The translations under genes and the position numbers were made by a program. From the NCBI RefSeq assembly GCF_019263595.1, contig NZ_JADQDD010000010.1, positions 1-51,463 on the forward strand: a stretch of DNA of 51,463 nt, given 5' to 3'. Origin of the DNA: Pseudonocardia sp. KRD291. GTDB lineage: Bacteria > Actinomycetota > Actinomycetes > Mycobacteriales > Pseudonocardiaceae. A model generated the notes under the pieces. That model did no database searches and was not told the DNA's origin. It was given only the letters and a program-made list of their open reading frames with translations. Position 1 is the stretch's first letter. Each line of letters starts with the position of its first letter. Below are positions 7,123 through 16,234 of the stretch, in pieces.

Positions 7123-10100
7123 GACCGGGCCGTCCTGGCCGGGCCCGTCGGCAGGAGTTCGTTGAGGACCGCGAAGCTGTCCGGGGCCAGCTCCTCGGGC
7201 ACCTCGAATCCGCGGGCGTCCAACAGCACAGAGGCGTGCAGCTCCAGTTCGGCGCGGTTGTCCTCGGCGTGCGCGACGCGCATCAGATCTGTCAGCGGCT
7301 GATCGAACGCGACGTCGATGTCGACGAATCGGGCCTGCTCGGCCGCGTGGCGGGCCAGGGCTGTATCTCCGGCTGCGAGGGCGATGTCGACCAGCTCGTG
7401 CGCGGTGTCGACGATGAACCCGGGGATCTGGAGGTCGTGTCGCTGGTCATGGTTGTTCAGCCACGCGTAGCCGCCGGGACGCAACGCGCTCAGGACGGGC
7501 CCCCGGATCAGGGCCAGGGCCGCTTCGTAGTCGTCGAGGCCATCCGAGCGACCGGCGCCGTGGCGGGCCTGGCCGCGCTTGCGGAGGCGGCGGAACAGGT
7601 CCCAGTCCGACAGGTGCCCGCGCAGGCGATAGGTGCTGTCGTTCTGCATGTCGCTGACGAACGTGGCGCCCGGATCGCCGCCCAGGCCCCGGCCGGCCCA
7701 GCGCCGAGCACCGTAGAACGCGTGCCGGATCGTCGAGGGGCTGATCCGGTGGCCGTCGGGCCACAGGTCGGTGACAGCCTTGGCTGCGGTGACGCCGGCC
7801 GGATGCAGGCTCAGGTAGACGAGAACCTCGGCGAACCAACTGGGGCGGGCGGTCGGCGGGGGGCCGGGCGCCCGGACGGTCGGTTCCCCGAGTATCGCGA
7901 TCATCGGCTGCACGGGTGTGTTCCCGTCGTGCCACGCCGCCAGGTCGTCGTCGAGGCGCGGATCCTGGTGCTCGACCATGGCCAGGCGGCGGAGTGCCTC
8001 AGGATCAGCGGACGATCGGGTCAGCGGCACCACGTCGGACAGGCCGGAGTTCGGGCTCGACGGGCCGCCCTCGACGTCGTCATCGGGATCGTCCCCGTTC
8101 TCGACGGCCGGAAGGTCGTCGGTCAGCGCCCCGTCCTCATCCATGCCGTCGGCCCACGCCTCGGATCCGTCGGCGGGGCCCACCGGCACCGCCGGCTCGT
8201 CGGTCGATCCCAGAAGCGATGCCAGATGCGTTCCGGCGTTCTCGGTGAGTTGCACGGCCCACCACGGCCCGTCGTCGCCATCGGGTAGCTCGAGAACGCC
8301 GTCGGGCAGGACGCAGGTCCGTGTCTCCTCCGGATCGAACACGACGACGCAGACGGCGGCGCTGCCGGCTCCGGTGGTGACCAGGTTCCGGAGCCGGGCC
8401 CGCTCCTGCTCTGTGGGCTCGGCCGCGGACAGGACAACGGTGGGCAACCAGGAATCGGCCGCGACATCGCGGAGGCGGCCTTCTACCGCCGAGGCCATCT
8501 GGTGCCGACCAAGCTCGGAGCGGGTCGCTTCGGCCCGGTTCTCGATCTTCGTGAGCGCCGCAGAGAGGTCGGGTGCTTGCAGCATCTGCTCGGGGTTCAG
8601 GGTGATCAGTTCGTCGTCCAGCCCGACCAGGATGATCTCAGCGTCCTCGGCGGTGCGGTTGGTGGCCAGCTCGGCCGCGAGGTGCCGTAGCAGCGCAATC
8701 ACCCGGAGCCGGTCGCCACCGATCGAGAGGACGCCGCGCTCCTCGAGCTCGAGGAGCAGGCGCCTGTCGTCGTCATCGGCGGTGGCGACGGTAACCAGCG
8801 CCGGGAACGGGGAGCAACATCCTGCTGCCTCGCCCTCGGGCACCGGGAGCGTGGCGGCCGGGTCGAGGTTCCATTCGAGCTCGCCGGCTTCGGTGAACGG
8901 ATCTGGTGCCGACGTTGGAGAAGCAAGAGTGAGTCGCGCACCGGAGGAAGCCACCCGGACCAGACGTAGCGCTGGCGTCACCGATCGGTCCCGACCCGGA
9001 TGTGCCAGTGAGCGCAGCGCAAGATCCAGACCGAGGGCATGTGCGGCCGGGGGAGCGGTCGCTGCCGACCACTCCAAGCGACCGGCCGAGTCGTCCGACG
9101 GGACCGAGATCCTGTGCCGGGCTGGCCGGTATCGGAGTTGGCGCCGACGGCGAATGGCGAGCGCCGCGATCACACCAGCTGCGATCAGTGTCGAGATCCC
9201 TGCGGCGGCGATGACCGGCATCGCCTCGAAGCTCTGGTCATCATCAGGGGTTGGTGCGGGCTCCGCCTGCGGCGGATGCTGCGGAGCAGCCGTCGGTACA
9301 GAACCGGCCACCGGCGGATTCGTCGCGGGCGGTCGCGTCGGAGTCGGGGTTGCCGAAGCCGCTGGCGGGTGGGCGGTATCGGGCACCGAGGACGAGGGTG
9401 CGCCACCGGGCGCCGGTCCAAGACCGTGCAGGGTGAGCGTCCAGCCCGGGCGTAGCTGGTCGGGGTCATCGAGTCTCGCGCCTCCCGGCTGCGTACTGCC
9501 CGAGTTCGCGGCGAAGAGATCATCCGCTCGAGCCGGATCACCGAGGTACTCGGCCGCCAGGCCAGTGAGGGTGTCGCCGGGCCCGACCCGGATGACGTCA
9601 GCGGCGTCGGCCGGCATCACCAGCTGCCAACCGACAGTGAGAACTGAACCCTCGGTCAGGCGCCCACCGTCGGCCTGGACATGTCCGGCGTTGAGCTCGT
9701 AGATCTCACGCCACCGCAGCGGATCTCCGAGAGCCGTTTCCGCAATCCGCCAGAGGGTGTCCCGTGGGGCGACGACGTGGACGGGTCCGTCAGCGAGGGT
9801 TCCGTCGACGACCGACATAGGCTTCAGCGGCTGTATCAACGCGAGCGTCGCCGTCACGGCTGCGGGTGCGGCAAGGGCAGGGCCGGTCCCGAGCAGCATG
9901 GCGACGAGCGCGCCGGCGACCAGACCCCCGAGGCGGAAACCGGGCATGGTGATCCGCGGCGGCGGCCGATGAGCCAGGGCGGCCAACAGCTCCCCGACGA
10001 GCGAGACCGCGAGGATCAACCACACCACCGTCGCCACGACTGCGAGGAATCCCATCAGCAGGGTTCCGTCGTCCGGACGCAGGATCAGGTCCGACGGAGA

Positions 10101-10232
10101 CCCGGCGAAGGAACCGATCTGGAGGAGGAGTGGCGTTCCGAGCCACCAGAGTGCGACAGGTACACCGATCAGAATTCCAGCGATGGCCAGGGCTCCAGTG
10201 ACAGCTGAGGCGATGCGAGACACGACCCTCAC
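7119..10232 (-). CDS. LysM membrane protein with C-terminal BTAD (SARP-like) domain
   Basis: A 1037-residue protein. In order: three hydrophobic segments (about 10-125), two LysM repeats (VVAPRDTLWRIAETALGD at about 150-210, RVGPGDTLTGLAAEYLGD at about 215-275), a Pro/Thr/Ala-rich linker, one membrane helix (about 340-360), a cytoplasmic region (about 365-760), then a winged-helix plus TPR-like region resembling bacterial transcriptional activator domains (from about 790; LVYLSLHPAGVTAAKAVTDLWPDG). LysM binds peptidoglycan; BTAD belongs to SARP regulators. Linking both across a membrane suggests a wall sensor or a pilus anchor. Coupled at both ends by GTGA overlaps within the Tad operon. Confidence 0.8.
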   Translation of the reverse strand: MRVVSRIASAVTGALAIAGILIGVPVALWWLGTPLLLQIGSFAGSPSDLILRPDDGTLLMGFLAVVATVVWLILAVSLVGELLAALAHRPPPRITMPGFRLGGLVAGALVAMLLGTGPALAAPAAVTATLALIQPLKPMSVVDGTLADGPVHVVAPRDTLWRIAETALGDPLRWREIYELNAGHVQADGGRLTEGSVLTVGWQLVMPADAADVIRVGPGDTLTGLAAEYLGDPARADDLFAANSGSTQPGGARLDDPDQLRPGWTLTLHGLGPAPGGAPSSSVPDTAHPPAASATPTPTRPPATNPPVAGSVPTAAPQHPPQAEPAPTPDDDQSFEAMPVIAAAGISTLIAAGVIAALAIRRRRQLRYRPARHRISVPSDDSAGRLEWSAATAPPAAHALGLDLALRSLAHPGRDRSVTPALRLVRVASSGARLTLASPTSAPDPFTEAGELEWNLDPAATLPVPEGEAAGCCSPFPALVTVATADDDDRRLLLELEERGVLSIGGDRLRVIALLRHLAAELATNRTAEDAEIILVGLDDELITLNPEQMLQAPDLSAALTKIENRAEATRSELGRHQMASAVEGRLRDVAADSWLPTVVLSAAEPTEQERARLRNLVTTGAGSAAVCVVVFDPEETRTCVLPDGVLELPDGDDGPWWAVQLTENAGTHLASLLGSTDEPAVPVGPADGSEAWADGMDEDGALTDDLPAVENGDDPDDDVEGGPSSPNSGLSDVVPLTRSSADPEALRRLAMVEHQDPRLDDDLAAWHDGNTPVQPMIAILGEPTVRAPGPPPTARPSWFAEVLVYLSLHPAGVTAAKAVTDLWPDGHRISPSTIRHAFYGARRWAGRGLGGDPGATFVSDMQNDSTYRLRGHLSDWDLFRRLRKRGQARHGAGRSDGLDDYEAALALIRGPVLSALRPGGYAWLNNHDQRHDLQIPGFIVDTAHELVDIALAAGDTALARHAAEQARFVDIDVAFDQPLTDLMRVAHAEDNRAELELHASVLLDARGFEVPEELAPDSFAVLNELLPTGPARTARS

Positions 10233-10660
10233 GGCGTCCCTCCACCCGTCGGGTCTGCGACGAGAAGCGCCTCGGCCGTTCCGGTGCTGACGATCTCCGC
10301 GCGCCCGATGATGCCCAGCAGGATGGTGGGGCGGGTGAGCCGAGCCTCGACCCTGATCCGCTGCGGGTCCACGATCTCCGCCGACCCGTCGGCTCCGGCC
10401 TGTGCGAGGTAGGAGCGGGCCGACGCCACCGCCGCGACCGGGTCGACCGCCACCCGGCCTCCCCGGAGCTGCGTCACATCGAGGGCCTGCCCAGCGGCCC
10501 GCGCGGCCTCCTCGGCGATCGCATCAGCACCGGCGAGACCCTGCGCAGCGCGGACGCCGTCGATGCCCAGCCCGATCGCGACGAACAACGCCAGGACGGC
10601 GGCGGCCATCGGTGCACTCACAGCACCACCGCCCCGCTCGGTCACTACACGGCCGATCAT
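10229..10660 (-). CDS. TadG/TadE-like pseudopilin without Glu5
   Basis: A 143-residue protein with a short basic head, RGGG, then one hydrophobic helix (PMAAAVLALFVAIGLGIDGV) and an extracellular part. It resembles Tad minor pilins (TadE/G), but after the candidate cleavage Gly the residues are G-A-V-S-A, without the Glu at position 5 that its two upstream neighbours have. The start overlaps the previous stop (ATGA), which decides it against an upstream ATG. It may be unprocessed or an assembly-terminating pseudopilin. Confidence 0.7.
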   Translation of the reverse strand: MIGRVVTERGGGAVSAPMAAAVLALFVAIGLGIDGVRAAQGLAGADAIAEEAARAAGQALDVTQLRGGRVAVDPVAAVASARSYLAQAGADGSAEIVDPQRIRVEARLTRPTILLGIIGRAEIVSTGTAEALLVADPTGGGTP

Positions 10661-11091
10661 GAACGCTCCCGCCACCGATCGATGGGGCTGCTGAAGCTGG
10701 CTACGACGGTCCGCGTGCCAGCGCCCGGGACACCGAGTTCCGACCAGTCGACCGAGCACCGCACCGTCGCCTCGGCGGAGGACGGTGTCCCGAGCGGCAC
10801 GGAGAAGCCGGTGGCGTCCACCTCGACATCCATCTGCGTGCAGCGCAGGCCCTGTTCGGAGAGTCCGAGGTCGGCGGCACGTCGCGCCTGCGCTGAGGCT
10901 GACGCCGCGTCGCGCTGCAACGACGCGACCCGCGCAGCCGATCGCGCTGCATGCTCCACCGCGGACTCGGCCGACACGAGCCGCCCACCGGCAACCGCGA
11001 ACGCGATGAGCAGCCCGACGACCACTGTCAGGACGGCCGCCTCGACGGAAGGACTGCCACCGCGCTCCTCGTCCACGGCCGTCCCGATCAC
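10657..11091 (-). CDS. TadE-like minor pilin
   Basis: A 144-residue protein with a class-III prepilin signal: DEERGG cleaved before S-P-S-V-E (Glu at +5), then a hydrophobic helix AAVLTVVVGLLIAFAVAGG and an extracellular domain with two Cys (LRCTQ and VRCSVDW) that could form a disulfide. TadE-family proteins are pseudopilins of the Tad pilus. The GTG start overlaps the previous stop by four bases. Confidence 0.8.
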   Translation of the reverse strand: MIGTAVDEERGGSPSVEAAVLTVVVGLLIAFAVAGGRLVSAESAVEHAARSAARVASLQRDAASASAQARRAADLGLSEQGLRCTQMDVEVDATGFSVPLGTPSSAEATVRCSVDWSELGVPGAGTRTVVASFSSPIDRWRERS

Positions 11092-11468
11092 CCCGCCACC
11101 CGCTCGAGTCCGCCGACCGCTTCCCGACTGACCTTCAGCGGGACGCCCGGAACGAGCGACAGAGCCGTACCGGTCACCCGAACCCGGAGAAGACCCGTAC
11201 CGTCGTCGACGGACGCGGAGACGTCGACACCGGTGAGCACCGACCCGGCTGCGCGCCGGAGGAAGTCGTCTGCGTCGCGACTGGCGGCTGCGGTGACCGA
11301 CTCCGTCGCGAAGTACCGCCCGGATCGCAGACCGTCCTGGGCCGCCGTCAGAGCCAGCTGGCCGGCGTAGAACAGCAGTGCCACCTGGACGACCGCGAGG
11401 ATCAAGAGGATGAGGACGCCCCACAACAGCGCCATCTCGACGCCGGCCGATCCGCCACGTTCGTCCAC
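11088..11468 (-). CDS. TadE-like minor pilin
   Basis: A 126-residue protein. The N-terminus has the prepilin signal ERGG followed by S-A-G-V-E (Glu at +5) and a 20-residue hydrophobic helix (MALLWGVLILLILAVVQVAL). The remainder is a TadE-like extracellular domain ending in GGLERVAG. The GTG start lies ten bases after the pilin gene. Substrate of the prepilin peptidase at 6.5 kb by inference. Confidence 0.82.
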   Translation of the reverse strand: MDERGGSAGVEMALLWGVLILLILAVVQVALLFYAGQLALTAAQDGLRSGRYFATESVTAAASRDADDFLRRAAGSVLTGVDVSASVDDGTGLLRVRVTGTALSLVPGVPLKVSREAVGGLERVAG

Positions 11469-11478
11469 GGCCCTGCGC

Positions 11479-11685
11479 CTACTTCAAGGCGCCGAGCTTG
11501 TCGGCCACGAACGCGGCGACGCCGGCCGCGATCACGCCGGCGATGACGGCGCCCGCCGAGATGTGGAACCCCTCGTCGGTGTTCCGTCCTCCTCCGCGCT
11601 CGTCGATGGGTTCCAGTCGCAGGCGGACGTTCCAGGCGTAGTGCTGGAGACGTGTGAGCACGCGGTTGACAAGTTGGACGATCAC
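11479..11685 (-). CDS. flp: Small pilin (Flp/Tad-type major pilin candidate)
   Basis: A 68-residue protein with an unusually long basic leader ending in ERGGG, then R-N-T-D-E (Glu at +5 after the Gly cleavage site) and a single hydrophobic helix (SAGAVIAGVIAAGVAAFVADK). Size and pattern fit Flp-type major pilins. GGAGG lies seven bases before the GTG start. Its position between tadC and the tadE genes supports the call. Confidence 0.75.
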   Translation of the reverse strand: MIVQLVNRVLTRLQHYAWNVRLRLEPIDERGGGRNTDEGFHISAGAVIAGVIAAGVAAFVADKLGALK

Positions 11686-11705
11686 GATCGAACCTCCGAT
11701 GGGTG

Positions 11706-12593
11706 TCAGACGCTGCCCAGCAGCGCTGTTCCTGCGGGAAACAACACCCAGGCGGCGATCAGAAAAACCTGAAGCGCCCCTGGGGTACTCATCTGGCCGC
11801 TCGCGCGGTTGGCGTCCGCGTGCTCGTCGGCGAGGAGCTCGTCACTGAGACTTTCCGCGCGGGCGAGCAAGGTGCCGACGACCGTCGCACCGTCGTGTCC
11901 GGCAGCGGCGGCGATCGCCGAGAGATCTGCCAGTTCGTCGACCTCGACGCGTTCGCCGAACCGTCGGAGTCCCTCCCACGGCATCTCGCCGGCCATCTGC
12001 GCAAGCTCGAGTTCGTCGCGGAGCCGACGCATCGCCCAGCTGTCGGCCAGCAAAGTTCCGGGGACGGTCAGCGCGGTCGACACACCGGCGCCTCCACGAC
12101 GGAGCAGCCCGACCTGCTGCAGGTAGGCGACCAACGCCGATCTGAGCTGGATGCGGGCATCGTCGGCTCTCGCCATGACGCGACGGGAATGCCCCGTCCA
12201 TCCGACCAGCAGACCCACGACGGTGAAGCCACCGGGGATCACCAGTGGGAGCCCGGTGCCGACGAGCGCGAGGAGCCCGGCCAGCGCCGGCCCGGCGCCG
12301 GCGAGCACTGCCGCCGAGGACGCGGCCCCGATGAGAAATCTGTCCCGACCGATTCCGAGGAGCTCGAGGTCGCTGTCGGGAACCGCCACCGGGACGCGAC
12401 GCAGTGTCGGTAGCAGAGCGCGATGCCACGCTTTCTGCATCGCGGGCACGGCGGCTTTCCCTACACGTTCGTCGAGTGCGATCAGCGCCTCGGCGAGAAC
12501 CGGGGGGCGGCGGCGCCCGGCCGTCACAGCCAGTGCCAGAGCGGCTCCGATGAGCGCCCCGGCCAGCAGTACGAGTCCCAGACCGCCGGTCAC
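11706..12593 (-). CDS. tadC: Tad pilus inner-membrane platform protein TadC
   Basis: A 295-residue membrane protein with an N-terminal hydrophobic helix, a pair of helices near 90-135, a cytoplasmic T2SSF-type domain (ARIQLRSALVAYLQQVGLLRRGG through LSDELLADE) and a C-terminal helix (LQVFLIAAWVLFPAG). With TadB it forms the platform on which the TadA ATPase acts. GTGA overlap with tadB. Confidence 0.85.
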   Translation of the reverse strand: MTGGLGLVLLAGALIGAALALAVTAGRRRPPVLAEALIALDERVGKAAVPAMQKAWHRALLPTLRRVPVAVPDSDLELLGIGRDRFLIGAASSAAVLAGAGPALAGLLALVGTGLPLVIPGGFTVVGLLVGWTGHSRRVMARADDARIQLRSALVAYLQQVGLLRRGGAGVSTALTVPGTLLADSWAMRRLRDELELAQMAGEMPWEGLRRFGERVEVDELADLSAIAAAAGHDGATVVGTLLARAESLSDELLADEHADANRASGQMSTPGALQVFLIAAWVLFPAGTALLGSV

Positions 12594-13498
12594 GAGGCAC
12601 CGGCCGAGACGCCGAAGAAGCGCGGAGCCTTCTTTCCGAGGGACAGTCGGCGCATCCAGACCAGGAGCGTCGCCGTCGCGATCAGCAGGGTGGCCATCAC
12701 GGCCTGCCCGGCCGCGGTCTCGTAGGGCGCAGCGAAGGTGGGGACGAGAGCCAGCAGAATGAGCAGCCCGGCCTGGATCACGAGCAGCATCCGGATCGAC
12801 TGCCGGGACTCGGCTCGTGCGGCCTCGATCTCCCGTCGTGCGCGAACGTCGCGTGCGACGCCGTCAGCGAGCTGCCGCAGCACCTGCGCGATCCCGGTGC
12901 TCTGCTGGTTCAGCGCCAGCAGCAACGCGGCGGCCACGGCATCGCCGGTGCGGTCGTCGACGGTGTCCGCGAACTCGCGAAGGGCAGCGGCAGGATCGCG
13001 GTTGTCGGTCTGCATGCGCCGGGCCAGGGTTCGCACCGCGACTGCGATCGGTTCCTCGACGCGGGTCGCCGTCGTGGCGATCGCCTGCGCCAGCCCGATC
13101 GCACCGCCTCCGGCAAGGGTGTCGGCCATCCGGCGGCACCAGGTCTCGAGCGCTTCGAGGGTGGAGATCCGTTCCTGCACGACGCGGGCTGATCCCAGCA
13201 GCCACGGAAGCCACAGCCCGGCCACGACCACAGTCACACCGGCGACCGGCCACCCGGACACGGCCCAGATCACCGCCCCCGCTACGGCCCAGACCACGGC
13301 CCGTCGGCGGGCCGGGCGAGATCGGACGGGGTCTCCGAGCGTCGCCGAGATGACTCGGAGACGGAGAAGCCACGGTCGCTCGGGGGCGGCAGGGGCCCGC
13401 GCGGCAACGGGCCGTGGTCGGCCACCGACGATCGCCATGCACCCGGCGAGGGCGAAGCATGCTCCCGCCAGCAGCGCGGCCGTGTGCGCGAGCGTCAT
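12590..13498 (-). CDS. tadB: Tad pilus inner-membrane platform protein TadB
   Basis: A 302-residue protein: a hydrophobic N-terminus (LAHTAALLAGACFALAGC), paired helices near 75-115, then a T2SSF domain (LETWCRRMADTLAGGGAIGLA, then NQQSTGIAQVLRQLADGVARD) and two C-terminal helices. T2SSF proteins are the GspF/PilC-like platform of type IV pili and Tad systems. The start is fixed by the ATGA overlap with tadA; the frame stays open far upstream but that is a shadow of tadA. Confidence 0.88.
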   Translation of the reverse strand: MTLAHTAALLAGACFALAGCMAIVGGRPRPVAARAPAAPERPWLLRLRVISATLGDPVRSRPARRRAVVWAVAGAVIWAVSGWPVAGVTVVVAGLWLPWLLGSARVVQERISTLEALETWCRRMADTLAGGGAIGLAQAIATTATRVEEPIAVAVRTLARRMQTDNRDPAAALREFADTVDDRTGDAVAAALLLALNQQSTGIAQVLRQLADGVARDVRARREIEAARAESRQSIRMLLVIQAGLLILLALVPTFAAPYETAAGQAVMATLLIATATLLVWMRRLSLGKKAPRFFGVSAGAS

Positions 13499-14865
13499 CG
13501 GGACCACCCATCTCCGGCGACGTGCAGGAACCCGAGGTCGAGTCCTATCTCCTCGAACGGACGTCGGTTCTGGGGGAGCAGTTGGAACACCCCACGCGGG
13601 TCGGCGCCCTTCGGCGCGAAGATGCGGTTCATGGCGACGCCGCCGTTCTCCCCGACCGAGGTCACCTCGGCGACCTCGGAGACGAACCGCGTGCGGCGGC
13701 CCTCGGGGGTCGTCGTGTGGCGTAGGTGAACGACGTAGTCGATGCCCTGTGCGGCAAGGCGGGTCACGAAGGCGTCGGACCAGCCTGAACCGGCGCCCTT
13801 CATCGTTGCGGTGACCAGCCGTTCGAAGGCGTCGGACGCGGAGCCGGCGTGCAACGTGCACATCGACCCCGGCATACCGGCGTTCATCGCTTCGAGCATC
13901 GGCAGCGCCTCCGCTCCGCGGACCTCGCCGACGATCACGCGTGTGACCGACATTCTGAGCGTCTGGTGCAGAAGGTCCGACAGGGTCATCTCTCCGGCCG
14001 GACGGCCGGTCGACGGGTCCCGCTCGGTCGAACCTGCCCGGCACTCCGCGGCGTAGAGCAGCGGTGGCCGCTGGGGCAGCCTGTGCAGGTTGAGCTCGAA
14101 CTCCGTCTCGAGAGTGGCGAACCGCTCGCGCGGGTCGATCTCGCGGGCCAGCGCCCGGAGCATCGTGGTCTTCCCGCAGGCAGGCATCCCCGTGACGAGG
14201 GTGCTCTGTTTCGCCTTGACCAGCGCGGCGAGAAACCGCCCCATGACCGTCGAGACCGTGCCGAGGCGGACGAGGTCGTTGATCTGGACGTCGACCAGCC
14301 GGTGCTTGCGGATGGTGACGACCGGCCGTGGGACGACCTCGCGCATCGCCGCCAGCCTTGAGCCATCCGGCAGCTGCATGTTCAGACACGGCTGGGCGGG
14401 GGAGAACGCTCGCTCCGAACTGCCATGGTGCGCGGCGATGTGCTGCAGCTGCTGCACCAGGTCGGAGTCGGTGTCCGCGATGGGACTCTGGGCCGGGCGG
14501 ATGGAGCCGTCGGTCATGCGCAGGACCGGGGTCTCGCAGCCGGTGATGTGGATGTCCTCCACCCCGGGCACGTCGAGCAACGCCTGAATGCGGCCGAGGC
14601 CCCACACCGTGTTCTCGACGGTCCGGGCGATCGTCCGCTCGACCTCCGGGTCCAATTGCTGTTCGCCGTCGGCGATGCGGCGTCGTGCTTCGAGGTCGAG
14701 CTCGGCCTGGATCCAGGCCAGCATGATCTGTCTCTGGTCGGCCGGATCGAGACGATCGCGCTGCGGCTCGTCGGCGAGACGTTGCAGGACCGCCATGTGA
14801 ACGTGTTCAGCCAGTCGACGATCGGTGTGCGGGCTGCGAGTCGCCCCGTTCGACGGCCGCGTCAC
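13495..14865 (-). CDS. tadA: Pilus assembly ATPase TadA/CpaF
   Basis: A 456-residue secretion ATPase of the CpaF group. Visible: an N-terminal helical domain, Asp box around VEDIHITGC (about 103-110), Walker A GMPACGKTT (226-234), Asp/Glu-rich segment TLETEFELNL and Walker B IVGEVRGAEALPM (about 311). This ATPase drives pilin assembly. The GTG start overlaps the tadZ stop by four bases. In actinobacterial ICEs such an ATPase could also be taken for VirB11, but TadB, TadC, TadE and a prepilin peptidase follow directly. Confidence 0.92.
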   Translation of the reverse strand: MTRPSNGATRSPHTDRRLAEHVHMAVLQRLADEPQRDRLDPADQRQIMLAWIQAELDLEARRRIADGEQQLDPEVERTIARTVENTVWGLGRIQALLDVPGVEDIHITGCETPVLRMTDGSIRPAQSPIADTDSDLVQQLQHIAAHHGSSERAFSPAQPCLNMQLPDGSRLAAMREVVPRPVVTIRKHRLVDVQINDLVRLGTVSTVMGRFLAALVKAKQSTLVTGMPACGKTTMLRALAREIDPRERFATLETEFELNLHRLPQRPPLLYAAECRAGSTERDPSTGRPAGEMTLSDLLHQTLRMSVTRVIVGEVRGAEALPMLEAMNAGMPGSMCTLHAGSASDAFERLVTATMKGAGSGWSDAFVTRLAAQGIDYVVHLRHTTTPEGRRTRFVSEVAEVTSVGENGGVAMNRIFAPKGADPRGVFQLLPQNRRPFEEIGLDLGFLHVAGDGWSR

Positions 14866-15617
14866 GCTGCACCGGCCCCCGCCGTGCCCGCCCGGACGAG
14901 CTTCGCGGCGATGCGATTCGCCCCCCGTTGAAGCGGACTGCGATCGAACGCTCGAGCAGGCGGAACCCCGTCGCTCCAGACGTCCGCCGCTCGACGGTCG
15001 CGGGGGAGCTCACCCAGCAGCGGTAGCCGGCACCCGGCGGCGATCTCCGAGGTCGAATACGGCTCGTCCGGGCCGACGACGAGCAGCGAGACGCGGACGT
15101 CGCCCGGTTCGGCATTGAGCTCCTCGCGAAGGAGCGGAGCGATCCGGGAGCCCGCCCGGACGGCCCGGAGGCCGGATCCGACGACGAGGACCACGACATC
15201 GCAGCCGCGCAGAAGCGGGGTGACACCGTCGAGGACGGCGAAGCGACCGCAGTCGGCCACCGTGTCGGCTCCGGGCATGCGGCCCAGGGCGGCACCCAGC
15301 TGTGTCCACGCGACGCTCGATGCCTGTCCGACACAGCCGAGTCCGGCGAGGATCGGAGGCGCGTGCGGGGCGGGGCGATGTACGCGTCGACGGAGGGCTT
15401 CGTCAAGGCCGGTGGAGCGGAGGTCGACGACGGCGTCCGCGAGGCCCGATGCCGACGGCCATTCGCCGCCGCCGAGCCCGGCGCCGATGTCGCCGCCGAA
15501 CGGGTCCGCTTCGAGCACAAGCACCCGGCGGGGCCACTGCGATGCGACTGCGAGGGCGGACGTCGTCACGCCGGGACTGCCCTTCGCCGAGACCATTCCG
15601 ACCAACACCGTCGTCAC
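14862..15617 (-). CDS. tadZ: TadZ/CpaE-like ParA-type ATPase
   Basis: A 251-residue MinD/ParA-like protein. The N-terminal P loop reads VSAKGSPGVTTSALAV: the signature Lys of the deviant Walker A is present but the second (catalytic) Lys position holds Val. VLVLEADPFGGD and TVADCGRFAVLD fit the A' and switch II motifs. TadZ proteins localise Tad machines to a cell pole and commonly have an atypical P loop. Coupled to both neighbours by GTGA overlaps. Confidence 0.82.
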   Translation of the reverse strand: MTTVLVGMVSAKGSPGVTTSALAVASQWPRRVLVLEADPFGGDIGAGLGGGEWPSASGLADAVVDLRSTGLDEALRRRVHRPAPHAPPILAGLGCVGQASSVAWTQLGAALGRMPGADTVADCGRFAVLDGVTPLLRGCDVVVLVVGSGLRAVRAGSRIAPLLREELNAEPGDVRVSLLVVGPDEPYSTSEIAAGCRLPLLGELPRDRRAADVWSDGVPPARAFDRSPLQRGANRIAAKLVRAGTAGAGAA

Positions 15618-16234
15618 CCCCGGGCCACGAGGACGACGGCTACACGGTCGTCGACGGAGGCCAGCGCCAGGTCTTCGGCATCGGCCTGACGGACGAGGAC
15701 GTCGATGCCGCGCCGGCCCGTCGTGTCGGGTTCGCCGGATCGCACGACGACGGCTCGCCGTGGAGGGCGGCCGGCACCGGTCACGACGAGAACCTCGTCC
15801 CGCGGGGCCAGCGATGCGGAAGGCGCGCGGCCGGACTCCACCGAGAGCCCCACCACGGCTTCACCGGGGGCCGGCACTCGCTCTCCGGTCACCGAGTCGG
15901 GAGTGAGGATCTGTCCGGCCCGAAGGTCGGTTGCAGTCAGCTTGCCGACGACCGAGTCGACCTCGCTCCACTCAATCGTGGCCAGTCCGGTGTCGGTGGG
16001 GAGCTGCACCTCTCGAAGATCGACGATCTGAACGGCGGCGCCGAACGACAGCGGCTGCGCGACCCCCACCACGCCCACTCGACTCACCGCAGCGCGGTAG
16101 GCGTACGCGCCCAGCAGCGCACCGAGGATGGCGAGGACGACGGACAGCAGGAGTACCCGTGATGACCGTCGGCGTCGAAGGGGCCGCGATGTCGGTTCGG
16201 GAGGTGCACTCCGCGCTTGAGCCGTGGTGGTCAT
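15614..16234 (-). CDS. SAF-domain protein, CpaB/RcpC-like
   Basis: A 206-residue protein with a cytoplasmic Arg-rich tail, one membrane helix (VLLLSVVLAILGALLGAYAY, about 28-47) and an extracytoplasmic SAF domain (TATDLRAGQILTPDSVTGER). CpaB/RcpC proteins are Tad components that sit in the cell envelope. It ends in a VAVVLVARG strand. GTGA overlap with tadZ; first four bases overlap with the end of the secreted-protein gene upstream. Confidence 0.82.
   Translation of the reverse strand: MTTTAQARSAPPEPTSRPLRRRRSSRVLLLSVVLAILGALLGAYAYRAAVSRVGVVGVAQPLSFGAAVQIVDLREVQLPTDTGLATIEWSEVDSVVGKLTATDLRAGQILTPDSVTGERVPAPGEAVVGLSVESGRAPSASLAPRDEVLVVTGAGRPPRRAVVVRSGEPDTTGRRGIDVLVRQADAEDLALASVDDRVAVVLVARG

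Noticed and set aside
7918-9702. Plus-strand open frame of 594 codons, Ser/Arg-rich
   Set aside because: Antisense to the LysM-BTAD gene; composition is that of a shadow frame.
13495-14865. VirB11 of the T4SS instead of TadA
   Set aside because: The gene is embedded among TadZ, TadB, TadC, TadE and prepilin peptidase genes and the sequence is CpaF-like, so TadA is the better call.
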